Under the pieces are notes generated by a model that saw nothing but the letters and a program-made list of their open reading frames with translations, made no database searches and was not told where the DNA came from. Of a DNA stretch of 64,000 bases, positions 45,289 to 54,751 are shown in pieces. Numbering within the stretch: position 1 is the stretch's first letter; each line of letters opens with the position of its first letter. Source of the DNA: Neoalteromonas facilis (GTDB taxonomy: Bacteria; Pseudomonadota; Gammaproteobacteria; Enterobacterales; Alteromonadaceae); the NCBI RefSeq assembly GCF_002807665.1, contig NZ_PEAY01000001.1:496001-560000 (forward strand), written 5' to 3'. A program made the position numbers and the translations under genes.

Positions 45289-46443
45289 TTATAGTATCTC
45301 GGCTGCATCTGATAATAGACGACGCGCAATGATCACGCGCATAATTTCATTTGTACCTTCTAAAATCTGATGTACTCGAACGTCACGCACATGACGCTCT
45401 AATGGATATTCCTTGATATAGCCGTAACCACCATGGATCTGAAGCGCTTCATTACAAACTTTAAAACCAACATCAGTGGCAAATCGCTTCGCCATCGCGC
45501 AGTATGTGGAACGATCAGGATGTTTATTATCAACTTTGCTGGCAGCAAGACGCACGAGTTGTCGCGCTGCGACTAGCTCTGTATTCATATCCGCTAACTT
45601 GAATTGCAGCGCTTGAAATGCCGCGATGGGTTTACCAAACTGTTGACGCTCCAACATGTACTCGCGGGCAGTATTCAGTGCTTGCTGTGCAGTACCGATA
45701 GAGCATGTCGCAATGTTGATACGACCGCCGTCCAGCCCCTGCATAGCAAGTTTAAAACCATTGCCCTCTTGATCAAGCAATGCGCTAGCCGGTAAACGTA
45801 CATTATCAAACGTGACCATACGTGTGGGTTGTGCATTCCAGCCCATTTTTTCTTCCGGCTTCCCGTACCCTACGCCCTCGGCGTCGGCCGGCACAACAAA
45901 AGCAGATACGCCTTTAGCACCATCAGCCCCTGTTCTTGCCATGACTACGAGTACATCTGTAGAGCCCGCACCCGAAATAAATACCTTTGAACCATTGAGG
46001 ATATACTCATCACCTTCACGCTTGGCATTAGATTTCAATGACGCAGCATCCGAGCCTGAACCTGGTTCGGTGAGGCAGTATGAAGCTAGCTTTTGACCAC
46101 TGACTAAATCGTCACACCACTGTGCTTTAATCTCATCAGTCCCCCAAGTAGAAATCATCCACGTTGCCATGTTGTGTATCGTTAACATAGCCGTTGTCGT
46201 GGTACACCCCATTGATAGCTGTTCAAATATGATCGACGAATCTAAACGCGATAAACCTAGGCCGCCCGCTTCTTCCGGCGAATAAAGACCACAAAACCCA
46301 AGCTCTCCCGCTTGACGAAAGGTGTCGGTCGGAAACGTATGTTCTCGATCCCATTCAGCAGCAAAAGGCGCTAACGCCTGGTCTGCAAATTGTTTCGCCG
46401 TTTCAGCAAAAGCGATTTGATCATCAGTTAATTCAAAATTCAT
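45289..46443 (-). CDS. acyl-CoA dehydrogenase, likely isobutyryl-CoA
   Basis: An FAD-dependent short/branched-chain acyl-CoA dehydrogenase of 384 residues. The start ATG at 46443 has AAGG five bases upstream; the TTG one codon earlier is less likely. FAD/substrate segments are CLTEPGSGSDAASLKS (about 128-143), RMVTFDNVRLP, and the C-terminal ALQIHGGYGYIKEYPLERHVRDVR with the catalytic glutamate in QILEGTNEIMR (about 362). Its place between mmsA and the 3-hydroxyisobutyryl-CoA hydrolase implies isobutyryl-CoA as substrate. Electrons would go to ETF. Confidence 0.9.
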   Translation of the reverse strand: MNFELTDDQIAFAETAKQFADQALAPFAAEWDREHTFPTDTFRQAGELGFCGLYSPEEAGGLGLSRLDSSIIFEQLSMGCTTTTAMLTIHNMATWMISTWGTDEIKAQWCDDLVSGQKLASYCLTEPGSGSDAASLKSNAKREGDEYILNGSKVFISGAGSTDVLVVMARTGADGAKGVSAFVVPADAEGVGYGKPEEKMGWNAQPTRMVTFDNVRLPASALLDQEGNGFKLAMQGLDGGRINIATCSIGTAQQALNTAREYMLERQQFGKPIAAFQALQFKLADMNTELVAARQLVRLAASKVDNKHPDRSTYCAMAKRFATDVGFKVCNEALQIHGGYGYIKEYPLERHVRDVRVHQILEGTNEIMRVIIARRLLSDAAEIL

Positions 46444-46456
46444 CAAAACCTTCCCA

Positions 46457-47947
46457 TTATCTCAATGAAATCGTCATATTTGGACCTGACGGAATGTCAT
46501 TTTCCACCCAACGTGACGTAATCGTTTTGGTTTCTGAGTAGAAACGAATCGCTTGCTTACCGTAAGCATGCAAATCGCCATAGAAAGAATTTTTCCAGCC
46601 AGTAAATGAGAAGAATGGTAGTGGCACAGGAATAGGAATGTTGATCCCCACTTGACCCACTTCAACTTCACTCTGGTACTTACGAGCTGCAGCACCACTG
46701 TTAGTAAAGATTGATGTTCCATTGCCGTATGGGTTTGCGTTAACGAGAGCAAGTGCTTCTTCTAGTGTGTCTACGCACATACAGCATAATACCGGACCAA
46801 AAATCTCTTCCTGATATATACGCATATTCGTCGTTACGTCAGTAAATACTGTTGGACCAACCCAGTTACCGGCTTCATATCCTTCAACCGTCGTGTTTGA
46901 ACCGTCTACCAAACAGGTCGCGCCTTCATCTTTACCAGACTGAATGAGATCTAATACACGCGCCTTAGCTTGAGGGCTGATCAACGGGCCAAAACCAGCA
47001 TCTTTGTCATCCCAAATACCAGGACGTACTTTCGCGATACGTTGCGCTAGTTCCTCAACCCAATCTTTACTGTCGCCAACAAATACAGCTACCGAAATCG
47101 CCATACAACGCTGACCCGCGGCACCCACTGAAGCGCCTACCATGTTATTCAGTACATGTTCTTTGTTCGCATCCGGCATAATGACTGTGTGGTTTTTAGC
47201 ACCGGCGAAACATTGTGCACGCTTCATGTTGGCTGATGCAGTTTGATAGATGTATTGGCCAACTGGCACTGACCCAACGAAAGAAACAGCTTTGATTGTT
47301 GGGTGGTTTAGTAAAATATCAACTTGCTCTTTGCCACCGTGAATAATGTTCAAAACCCCCTCAGGCGCGCCAGCTTCAATAAACAATTCAGCGAGACGAA
47401 TAGGCGTCAAAGGATCTTGCTCAGAAGGCTTAAGCACGAACGTATTTCCGCAGGCAATGGCCATTGGGAACATCCAAAGCGGGATCATCGCAGGGAAATT
47501 AAATGGCGTAATACCGGCACATACACCTAATGGTTGAATATAGCTGTAGGTATCAATATTACGTGCAACATTTTCTACCGTTTCACCCATCATAAGTGCC
47601 GGAATATTCATGGCTTGTTCAACCACTTCTATACCACGCCACACGTCGCCTTTCGCATCATCAAACGTTTTACCGGTTTCGCTGGCTAAAATAGTCGCCA
47701 GCTCATCATGATGCTCTTTCAGCAAATGCTGATAACGCATCATAACGCGCGCACGCTCAGGCGTCGGGATCTTACGCCATGTTTCAAAGGCTTTCTCCGC
47801 TGACGCAATTGCCGCTTCAACTTCATCATCAGTTGCAACAGGGGCTTGAGCAATCACTTCATTATTAGCTGGATTAGTTACCGCAATGAATTTTTCGGTT
47901 TTAGATTCAACGAATTCACCGTTGATTAGCAAAGGAACAGTATGCAT
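46457..47947 (-). CDS. mmsA: methylmalonate-semialdehyde dehydrogenase (acylating)
   Basis: MmsA converts methylmalonate semialdehyde plus CoA and NAD+ to propionyl-CoA, the last step of valine breakdown. The 496-residue aldehyde dehydrogenase has the acylating MMSDH segments [17 protein letters not shown] (about 140-156) and [12 protein letters not shown], the cysteine in [11 protein letters not shown] (catalytic, about 284), and [12 protein letters not shown] (about 243-254). GGAAA precedes the ATG. It is first in the operon, ahead of the acyl-CoA dehydrogenase by ten bases. A palindrome-like site upstream at 47999 may be the regulator box. Confidence 0.93.
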   Translation of the reverse strand: MHTVPLLINGEFVESKTEKFIAVTNPANNEVIAQAPVATDDEVEAAIASAEKAFETWRKIPTPERARVMMRYQHLLKEHHDELATILASETGKTFDDAKGDVWRGIEVVEQAMNIPALMMGETVENVARNIDTYSYIQPLGVCAGITPFNFPAMIPLWMFPMAIACGNTFVLKPSEQDPLTPIRLAELFIEAGAPEGVLNIIHGGKEQVDILLNHPTIKAVSFVGSVPVGQYIYQTASANMKRAQCFAGAKNHTVIMPDANKEHVLNNMVGASVGAAGQRCMAISVAVFVGDSKDWVEELAQRIAKVRPGIWDDKDAGFGPLISPQAKARVLDLIQSGKDEGATCLVDGSNTTVEGYEAGNWVGPTVFTDVTTNMRIYQEEIFGPVLCCMCVDTLEEALALVNANPYGNGTSIFTNSGAAARKYQSEVEVGQVGINIPIPVPLPFFSFTGWKNSFYGDLHAYGKQAIRFYSETKTITSRWVENDIPSGPNMTISLR

Positions 47948-47998
47948 GGAGATTTCCTAGTTCACAGTAATTTGGGTGTACGATACCCGCATCTTACC

Positions 47999-48014
47999 TT
48001 AACGTAAACGTAAA
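47999..48014. promoter_or_regulatory. ACGT-repeat box upstream of mmsA, possible LiuR site
   Basis: TTAACGTAAACGTAAA lies about 52 bases upstream of the mmsA start. It resembles, from memory, the paired-ACGT motif of LiuR (MerR family), which controls branched-chain amino-acid breakdown in Shewanella and relatives. It is not a perfect palindrome and no liuR gene is in the window, so this is an inference from position and pattern. The rest of the 225-base gap to 48172 shows no gene. Confidence 0.4.
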
Positions 48015-48172
48015 CTGGTCGGACACGGCCCTAACTCTTGTAAAAATTTTGTGACGCGCGCGTAATTTTTGCAATGGTTATATCAATCAATAACAAAACC
48101 GCAACAGAATAATGATGTTTGCAACTCAACTTGCTATGCTGACTAATAAATCAGCAGACAGCCGTTTACATT

Positions 48173-49843
48173 ATGCAACAGAACTTGCGTTTAGCCATCG
48201 TTGAAGATAACGCCAGTGCACGCATTCATTTACGTAGCCACCTACTGGCGTTAGGCCAGTTGGATATATTCAGCTTTAGCAATGGCAAAGAGCTAAAAGC
48301 TGCATTGCGTACGCAATCTGTTGATATTGTGATCAGTGATTTTCATTTAGGGCAAAATAAAAACGGCGTTGAATGGGTTAAAAGTTTGCAGAAATCCGGC
48401 ATGCTTAAACCCTCTACCGGCATTATTTTTATTACATCTGACCAAACAGCACAGACGATTGGACAGATCCTCGATATTCAGCCTGACTTTCTCGTCGTCA
48501 AACCCTATACCATTCGCTCAATCAAACAAGTACTGACTCAATACATGGCGATCAGAAAACTTGTTGCTAATGTATTGCACGCATTGGATAAACAACAGTA
48601 TGAGCAAGCTTTGAAAGCTCTGGATAAAGTCATACAAGATCCAAACGCCAAGCGTTACAAAATCCACCTATTGAAACTGCGTGCGCGTATTTTGATGTTG
48701 ATGAAAGACTATGACTCTGCCATGGCACTGTATCAATCGGTATTAAATCGCTCCAACAATGTTATTTGGGCACGCTGGGGCAAAATTAAATGCTTATTTA
48801 TGCAGGGTGATTGGAACAGCTGTCAGTCAGCCATTGGTGATTTACTTGAATTACAATTTACCCAAAACAAAGCCTATGAATGGTTGGCCTGTATCGCATT
48901 CGAAGAAAAGAATTTTGAAAAAGCTGAACGTTGGCTAGATAACATCAAAATGAGCGAACTAACGATGCAAGCAACGCGTCTGAAGACCCTCACCTATCAA
49001 ATGCAAGAACGTTTAGACGATGCAATACAGTTCCTAGAGAAAAAGCGCCTGAGTCAAATGAGCGTGCGTGAGCAACGCGACGAATTAACCTTTGAATTAG
49101 CCGATTGCCATATTCGCCATGCTGTCAATTTAAAAGCTAATGAGCGTCAAGAAAATCTGCATATTGCCCGAAGATTAATAGGCAATGCCTCTCGCAATGC
49201 TGCGGATCGCCAAGCTCATCAACGCAGAGATTACATGTTGTGCTATTCCCATGTATTAGAAGGTGATACAGACAAAGCGCAAAAATTGCTCGAAAATGAA
49301 TGGATGCACGATTTTTCTCGTAGTGAAACCAGCACCATGATGATTGCATCACAAGTTTGGTTCGCCGTTGGAGATGAATCCAGAGCACAACAAATTTTAG
49401 AACTGTGTGCCCTAAAATCAGCCACATTAGATGATCAAATCGAGCACGTGATGGTTGAATCGCAATTAGTAGAAAGTGAAAAGGCTATGGGCCTAGCCGA
49501 ACAGTCAGCACTAGAGCACAACAAAAAAGGTACCGAAGCCTTTATTGCCGGACACAATGACGTCGCACTCAGTGAATTTTTTAACGCGCATAAATTGGCT
49601 GAACATATCCCTGCGTTTGCCATCAACTTGCTACAGAGTATGGTGCGTGATCAAAAGTCGAACTTTAAAGGCGTGCATGCATTACCGCTACTTGACCACT
49701 TACAGCACCAACAATTATCGGAAACCAATCGCCAACGTCTTGAAGAGTTGAGCGACGTAATAAACGAAGATTATGAACGCTATGCGGCACAGGACGCTTT
49801 TCCTGTACCACAAGTGATCAGCAGTGAAACACTATCAGCGTAA
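48173..49843 (+). CDS. response regulator with receiver and TPR-like repeats, second copy
   Basis: A 556-residue paralogue of the protein at 27821. The receiver (about 6-125) keeps the acidic pair in IVEDNAS, the phospho-acceptor D56 in VISDFHLG, the Thr/Ser site in FITSDQ and the lysine in VVKPYT. The remainder (about 135-540) is helical TPR-like repeats, including NKKGTEAFIAGHNDVALSEF near the end, which lines up with NKNGIDAYREGRYETAADSF in the first copy. There is no DNA-binding output. It resembles Vibrio VieB in layout. It stands alone, converging on the dehydrogenase gene with a five-base gap. Confidence 0.85.
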   Translation: MQQNLRLAIVEDNASARIHLRSHLLALGQLDIFSFSNGKELKAALRTQSVDIVISDFHLGQNKNGVEWVKSLQKSGMLKPSTGIIFITSDQTAQTIGQILDIQPDFLVVKPYTIRSIKQVLTQYMAIRKLVANVLHALDKQQYEQALKALDKVIQDPNAKRYKIHLLKLRARILMLMKDYDSAMALYQSVLNRSNNVIWARWGKIKCLFMQGDWNSCQSAIGDLLELQFTQNKAYEWLACIAFEEKNFEKAERWLDNIKMSELTMQATRLKTLTYQMQERLDDAIQFLEKKRLSQMSVREQRDELTFELADCHIRHAVNLKANERQENLHIARRLIGNASRNAADRQAHQRRDYMLCYSHVLEGDTDKAQKLLENEWMHDFSRSETSTMMIASQVWFAVGDESRAQQILELCALKSATLDDQIEHVMVESQLVESEKAMGLAEQSALEHNKKGTEAFIAGHNDVALSEFFNAHKLAEHIPAFAINLLQSMVRDQKSNFKGVHALPLLDHLQHQQLSETNRQRLEELSDVINEDYERYAAQDAFPVPQVISSETLSA

Positions 49844-49848
49844 CGAGT

Positions 49849-50721
49849 TTATTGAGTAAAGCGCCGCAACAAACTAGACGTATCGTTGCGGCCGCCGCCA
49901 AGCGCTTGAACATCCGCATAAAACTGATCAACTAGCGCGGTTAAGGGTAATCTGGCACCGTGTTTGTTCGCTTCAGCAAGTGCAATGCCCAAATCTTTAC
50001 GCATCCAATCCACCGCAAAACCAAAGTCGTAATCACCTTTTAGCATGGTCTTGTAGCGGTTTTCCATCTGCCAGGATTGCGCTGCACCTTTACTGATCGT
50101 GTCAATAACCGCTTCGCAATCTAACCCTGCTGACTGACCAAAATGCAGCGCTTCAGCTAAGCCTTGTACAATACCGGCTATACATATTTGATTCATCATT
50201 TTGGCCTGCTGACCTGCCCCACACTCGCCAATAAGACGTATACAGCGCGAATAATGACTAAGCGTTGAACTGGCAGTATCAAAGGTTAAATGGTCGCCAC
50301 CAACCATAACGGTTAATTGCCCATTCTCAGCACCCGCTTGTCCGCCAGATACGGGAGCATCAAGAAAGCCAATGTTTTTTGCTTTACACGCCTGTGCGAG
50401 TTCTCTGGCAAGCTCTGCGGAGGCGGTAGTATGATCGACCACGATAGCATTGCTTGAAGTACCAGCTAATACGCCATTCTCGCCATAAACGACAGAACGA
50501 ACGTCATCATCATTCCCCACGCACATCAACACTAACTGCGCGCCTTCACATGCCGCTTTAGGCGTATCGAAATATGCCCCGTTGTAGTCTTCGCACCAGG
50601 CTTTTGCTTTGCTAATGGTGCGATTAAACACACGGACATTAAGGCCTGCATTGGCTAAGTGTCCCGCCATGGGATAACCCATCACGCCCAACCCAATAAA
50701 TGCTATGTCAGTTATTTGCAT
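49849..50721 (-). CDS. beta-hydroxyacid dehydrogenase family (MmsB/GarR-like)
   Basis: A 290-residue NAD(P)-dependent dehydrogenase of the 3-hydroxyisobutyrate / tartronate-semialdehyde reductase family. I start at 50721 (MQITDIAFIGLGVMG), which matches family N-termini; two upstream ATGs in frame are alternatives. It has GLGVMGYPMAGHL, DAPVSGGQAGAENGQL and the catalytic lysine in GAGQQAKMMNQI. It is not in the valine operon and differs clearly from mmsB at 43242, so its substrate is likely different (tartronate semialdehyde, gamma-hydroxybutyrate or similar). It is divergent from the glutathione peroxidase gene. Confidence 0.87.
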   Translation of the reverse strand: MQITDIAFIGLGVMGYPMAGHLANAGLNVRVFNRTISKAKAWCEDYNGAYFDTPKAACEGAQLVLMCVGNDDDVRSVVYGENGVLAGTSSNAIVVDHTTASAELARELAQACKAKNIGFLDAPVSGGQAGAENGQLTVMVGGDHLTFDTASSTLSHYSRCIRLIGECGAGQQAKMMNQICIAGIVQGLAEALHFGQSAGLDCEAVIDTISKGAAQSWQMENRYKTMLKGDYDFGFAVDWMRKDLGIALAEANKHGARLPLTALVDQFYADVQALGGGRNDTSSLLRRFTQ

Positions 50722-50833
50722 TATTTCTATTCTCTTCATTAATGTGAGAAAAGCCCTTTCAATCAACAGAAGTGATCACACTCAGGCTATGATTCGTTTA
50801 TACTCATGCCGATGATAATAAAAGGATAACGAA

Positions 50834-51316
50834 ATGTCGCAGCCAATTTATCAACATGAAGTCACTTTAAACAATGGCGAAATGAAATCGCTTAAAGATT
50901 TTGAAGGGCAAGTCATTTTGATCGTCAATACGGCAAGCAAATGTGGATTCACACCGCAATATGATGGTTTGCAAGCGCTGTATGATGAATACAAGGATAA
51001 GGGTTTTACGATCTTAGCATTCCCCTGTGACCAGTTTGGTCATCAAGAGCCCGGTGATGATAAAGAAATACAACAGTTTTGTTCACTTAACTTTAATGTC
51101 AGTTTTCCGCTGTTCAAAAAAGTTGAAGTGAATGGTGACAATGCATCGCCACTGTTCAAACAACTCAAGGACGATGCGCCAGGCTTGCTAGGTAGTAAAG
51201 GCATCAAATGGAACTTCACCAAGTTTTTGGTTGACCGTAACGGTAATACTGTTGAACGTTTTGCCCCCACTACAAAACCTGAAGCACTTAAAAACAAAAT
51301 AGAAGCGTTACTGTAA
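50834..51316 (+). CDS. glutathione peroxidase family, cysteine type
   Basis: A 160-residue thiol peroxidase of the glutathione-peroxidase family that reduces hydrogen and organic peroxides, using thioredoxin or glutathione. Catalytic C37 sits in NTASKCGFTPQ (an ordinary cysteine codon, not selenocysteine), followed by the family motifs FPCDQFGHQEPG (about 63-74) and WNFTKFLVDR (about 125-134). The second cysteine C65 is the usual resolving position. E. coli BtuE is the closest model. AAGGA precedes the ATG. LdhA follows after ten bases, so they may be cotranscribed. Confidence 0.92.
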   Translation: MSQPIYQHEVTLNNGEMKSLKDFEGQVILIVNTASKCGFTPQYDGLQALYDEYKDKGFTILAFPCDQFGHQEPGDDKEIQQFCSLNFNVSFPLFKKVEVNGDNASPLFKQLKDDAPGLLGSKGIKWNFTKFLVDRNGNTVERFAPTTKPEALKNKIEALL

Positions 51317-51326
51317 GGTCTATCCT

Positions 51327-52337
51327 ATGGATCAAATTACAGTTGGTTTTTTCAGCAGCAAACGATACGACCAAACTGTATTTGATCCACTGAGTGCCTC
51401 GTTTCCTATCGATATTAAACATATTGAAGCCCGGCTGGATGAAACAACCGTTTCGTTAGCGCAGGGTTGTGATTGCGTATGCGTGTTCGTCAACGACGAA
51501 CTGAACGCAATTGTTGTCAAAGAGCTGGCGGCGTTGGGGGTAAAACACATAGCGCTACGTTGCGCTGGCTACAATAATGTCGATATTGCCCAATGCCATG
51601 AGGTAGGTATTGCCGTAAGTCACGTACCTCAATACTCGCCAGAGGCGGTAGCTGAGCACGCAGTGGCACTTATCCTCACGCTGAATAGAAAAATGCATAA
51701 GTCCTACAATCGGGTTAAAGAAGGCAATTTTGATCTACAAGGGTTAATGGGTTTTACCATGCGAGGCAAAACCGTCGGTGTTATTGGCACAGGCAACATT
51801 GGTAAAGCCTTTGTCAGAATATTAAGCGGGTTTGGCTGCAAAATCTTATGTCATGATCCCTACCCGGACTTGTCTATAACCTCTGAGCAATGTCAGTACG
51901 TTTCATTAAAGACGCTGTTTGCAAGTGCAGATATCATCAGCTTACATTGTCCGTTATCCCAAGAGAATCGCTATTTGATCGATGAAAACGCTATTGCTCA
52001 GATGAAACCCGGTGTCATGCTGATTAATACATCGCGAGGTGGGTTAATCGATACATCGGCACTCATACAAGGCTTGAAGAGCCATCATGTGGGATATGTA
52101 GGCCTTGATGTTTACGAAATGGAGTCTGAGCTATTTTTCAGAGATCACAGTTGTGAAGTGATCCAAGACGATATTTTTCAACGCCTTTCAACTTTCCATA
52201 ATGTAATCATTACCGGTCACCAAGGTTTCTTTACTCAAGAAGCCATGAATGAAATTGCAAATGTTACGCTGCAAAACATACATGACTATGTGAACAATAA
52301 ACCTGTCGTTAAACGCTTTCTCGGGCTAGCCGACTAA
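51327..52337 (+). CDS. ldhA: D-lactate dehydrogenase (fermentative, NAD-dependent)
   Basis: A 336-residue D-2-hydroxyacid dehydrogenase, very close to E. coli LdhA, which reduces pyruvate to D-lactate. The NAD motif is GTGNIGKAFVRIL (about 151-163). Catalytic positions are visible: arginine in INTSRGGLID, glutamate in the YEMESELFFRDHS stretch, and histidine in TGHQGFFT. The LdhA-typical FFRDHSCEVIQDDIFQRL confirms the subtype. It starts ten bases after glutathione peroxidase and ends overlapping folM by four bases. Confidence 0.92.
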   Translation: MDQITVGFFSSKRYDQTVFDPLSASFPIDIKHIEARLDETTVSLAQGCDCVCVFVNDELNAIVVKELAALGVKHIALRCAGYNNVDIAQCHEVGIAVSHVPQYSPEAVAEHAVALILTLNRKMHKSYNRVKEGNFDLQGLMGFTMRGKTVGVIGTGNIGKAFVRILSGFGCKILCHDPYPDLSITSEQCQYVSLKTLFASADIISLHCPLSQENRYLIDENAIAQMKPGVMLINTSRGGLIDTSALIQGLKSHHVGYVGLDVYEMESELFFRDHSCEVIQDDIFQRLSTFHNVIITGHQGFFTQEAMNEIANVTLQNIHDYVNNKPVVKRFLGLAD

Positions 52338-53056
52338 CGTGCGAGCGATCGCCCACCATCGACTTTCAACGCCGTCCCAGTGACAAATGAATTGCCCATC
52401 AAATACTCAATGGCTTGCACTAACGGTGTAAATCCCGCTTCATATTGGAATAAACTGTGCGCGAGTACCTGTTGTTGCGTTTGCTCGTCATGTTCTGGCA
52501 GAAACTTCATCGTTCCCGGTTGAATACTATTCACTCGAAGTTTAGGTGCATACTCTTTTGCCTGCGACAGCGTTAGGTTTTCCAATCCTGCCTTAGTCGC
52601 CGAATAAAAAGCCCGGCCAGGTTTAGGATTAGCAACATAAATATCTGTTATATTGATGATCAATCCGCTTTGTCCATCCTGTGTGGGCGCATACTGCGTG
52701 TAAAACCAATCTCCTAACAGCGCAGGAAATGCCATATGCACATCAAAAAAATGGGTGAATTGATTATATGCTGCCTGCACACCACTTGATGTTTGGTCAT
52801 CTTCAAACATTGAGGCATTATTGATCAAGAGTGAAAATTTACGCTGGCCCAAGCGGCCAATAAGCGCTTCTAGCCCTTCTATTGAGTAATTACTTATCAC
52901 TTCGATAGCAAGTTCGTGCTCAAAGCGCAGTTTCAATCGATGTAGCTCATCACATCCACCACGCGTAACCGCAGTAACATGCTCTCCTTGAGCGAGGAAA
53001 TGCTCTACTAGCGTTAGCCCAAGTCTGCGCCCGGCTCCCGTGATCAATATACTCAT
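52334..53056 (-). CDS. folM: dihydromonapterin reductase FolM-like SDR
   Basis: A short-chain dehydrogenase of 240 residues that would reduce dihydromonapterin (and dihydrofolate) with NADPH. I use the ATG at 53056 (GGAAAGG just upstream); an ATG at 53074 overlaps the previous gene by eight bases. The cofactor motif is TGAGRRLG (6-13), the active site is Y-x-x-x-K in FYSATKAGLENL, and the C-terminal SFVTGTALKVDGGRSL matches FolM, as does NSIQPGTMKFLPEHDE. It follows the cyclophilin gene on the same strand. Confidence 0.85.
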   Translation of the reverse strand: MSILITGAGRRLGLTLVEHFLAQGEHVTAVTRGGCDELHRLKLRFEHELAIEVISNYSIEGLEALIGRLGQRKFSLLINNASMFEDDQTSSGVQAAYNQFTHFFDVHMAFPALLGDWFYTQYAPTQDGQSGLIINITDIYVANPKPGRAFYSATKAGLENLTLSQAKEYAPKLRVNSIQPGTMKFLPEHDEQTQQQVLAHSLFQYEAGFTPLVQAIEYLMGNSFVTGTALKVDGGRSLAR

Positions 53057-53066
53057 AGCCTTTCCA

Positions 53067-53951
53067 TTACTCATCGCTACTTACAGTAGCGGTGACAGTC
53101 ACTCGTGGTCGATAATAACAGACATCTACATTGCCGCTTCCGGCATAGTGATAGAAAGGATTATCCAGCGTTCTGGCACTCTCTATACGTTTTTGAAACG
53201 CCGAAGAGTCTGCTCCTAGACGTTCCAGTGCAATTTGTTCTTGTACACTAACGTCGGTCCCCATTAACGCTTTAACGATAAGCGAACGCTTTTCTTCGTT
53301 CTCTATCACGCCGCCAGCCTGTTGTGGATTTCCTCGCATAAACTTCTGAACCACTTCCAGACCATAAACAACTTGACCAAACACACTCATATTTCTATCC
53401 AAATGGCGCGGGGCTTGACCTATAACGATATAAAATTCAGTGGTAGCAGAATCGGCCTCAGTCGAGCGTGCCATTGCCACAGCTCCGGGACAATGCAATA
53501 ACCATTGGCGGTCATCTTTTACACTTCTACCCGCTGGAAAATTATTGATAAACCCGGTTTCTTCAGCAAGGAACTCCGGTGATTGGATCAGCGTAAAGTC
53601 GTTCTCGAAATCTTTATTAGTGCGACTAAACTCTGCTTTGAGTGGAGAGCGGTATTGAGATTCTTTTGCTTCTGATGGATCGCCTGCTTGAGCGACAAAA
53701 CCATCAATCACGCGGTAAAAACTCAAACCATCATAGAAGCCTTCTTTGACCAACTGTTTGAAACGTTCAACATGTTTAGGCGCAATGCTATCACTCAATT
53801 CAATAATAACCGTTCCCTCTTGAGTATACAGATACACTAATTGTTGCTGATCCAAACGCTCGGGAAGCTCTTCTTTTGGTTCAGTTGCGAACGCAACTCT
53901 TGCAACGAATACCAAAGACAGCATTAACATTATTCGAGTTATAAATTCCAT
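53067..53951 (-). CDS. exported cyclophilin-type peptidyl-prolyl isomerase
   Basis: A periplasmic cyclophilin of about 294 residues. The ATG at 53951 is favoured since AGGA lies nine bases upstream; ATGs at 53957 and 53960 are alternatives. It starts with a signal peptide (core ending VARVAFA) and has the cyclophilin core about 30-205: GTVIIELSDSIAPKHVERF, FYDGLSFYRVIDGFVAQAGDP (catalytic arginine in FYRV) and FGQVVYGLEVVQKFM. The core has a larger insert than PpiA and an extra C-terminal region of about 80 residues with a Cys (VDVCYYRPR). FolM follows. Confidence 0.85.
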   Translation of the reverse strand: MEFITRIMLMLSLVFVARVAFATEPKEELPERLDQQQLVYLYTQEGTVIIELSDSIAPKHVERFKQLVKEGFYDGLSFYRVIDGFVAQAGDPSEAKESQYRSPLKAEFSRTNKDFENDFTLIQSPEFLAEETGFINNFPAGRSVKDDRQWLLHCPGAVAMARSTEADSATTEFYIVIGQAPRHLDRNMSVFGQVVYGLEVVQKFMRGNPQQAGGVIENEEKRSLIVKALMGTDVSVQEQIALERLGADSSAFQKRIESARTLDNPFYHYAGSGNVDVCYYRPRVTVTATVSSDE

Positions 53952-53975
53952 TACCATCATTCCTAGGGTTGAGAG

Positions 53976-54743
53976 TTAAATCGGTTGTTCGGGCTGATGC
54001 CTTGCAATTATATGAAAATACTTTCCTAGCCACTTGTAGGGTTCTTTTTCAGCATATTCGAGTTCTAATGCCAGTAATTCGGAATACTTGAGGGTTTGAT
54101 GTTCCCGATCGCGCATATAATCATGGAAACATCTAATCCCTGCTGTGCTCAAAATATCGTAATCCTTTGCTAGATGCGCCAGTATGTCTTTCGGCCTTTG
54201 TGCATTATTCGGGTTCAATCGCACTCGATTTTTCGTCACCATGCCTTGTCTAATCAAATCAAAATTACCGTAAAGCGCATTACCAAATAGTGCAGCATCG
54301 TAATTAAAAAACGTAAGACTTAACAGGCCGCCAGGTTTAATCAGAGACTTTACTTTCGCCAGCACTTCGAAGGGTTTTATCGTCCATTCGAGCACGGCAT
54401 GGCACAGCACTAAATCTGCTGGCTCTGCTTCGATATTGTGCAGATCGTCACAACTAAAACTCGCATGACTGAATTCAGATAACTTGGATTTCGCTAATTC
54501 AATGGCTTCATTAGAAATGTCATTGATCAATACCGAATGGCCCAGATTAAGCGCAAATCGCGCCATTTCTCCAGTGCCCCCGCCGATATCAATCAGCGAG
54601 AGCGATGGTTCTGTATTTAATATTGGTGTTAAGCGACTTTCGAGCACCGCTTGACGTAATTGCCCTTTAGTTGTGCCATAGATATTTTTATCGAATTTAT
54701 TGGCGATACCATCAAAACTTTGATCTGTTTTAATATGAGTCAT
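53976..54743 (-). CDS. cmoM: tRNA 5-carboxymethoxyuridine methyltransferase
   Basis: CmoM uses S-adenosylmethionine to methylate cmo5U34 to mcmo5U34 in certain tRNAs. The 255-residue protein matches E. coli CmoM along its length: FDGIANKFDKNIYGTTKGQLRQA at the N-terminus, SAM motif IDIGGGTGEMARFA (about 51-64), LCHAVLEWTIKPFEVL (about 113-128), and GIRCFHDYMRDREH. It follows the Nif3 gene by eight bases and is upstream of the cyclophilin. Together with trhO this supports an active wobble-uridine pathway; cmoA and cmoB are not in the window. Confidence 0.92.
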   Translation of the reverse strand: MTHIKTDQSFDGIANKFDKNIYGTTKGQLRQAVLESRLTPILNTEPSLSLIDIGGGTGEMARFALNLGHSVLINDISNEAIELAKSKLSEFSHASFSCDDLHNIEAEPADLVLCHAVLEWTIKPFEVLAKVKSLIKPGGLLSLTFFNYDAALFGNALYGNFDLIRQGMVTKNRVRLNPNNAQRPKDILAHLAKDYDILSTAGIRCFHDYMRDREHQTLKYSELLALELEYAEKEPYKWLGKYFHIIARHQPEQPI

Positions 54744-54751
54744 GCAGTGCT

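Noticed and set aside
46474-46752. Minus-strand open frame inside mmsA
   Set aside because: A frame shadow of mmsA with no family pattern; mmsA runs intact through it.
43242-50721. Second mmsB as a duplicated valine-operon gene
   Set aside because: The protein at 49849 differs widely from mmsB at 43242 and lies outside the operon; it is a different member of the beta-hydroxyacid dehydrogenase family.
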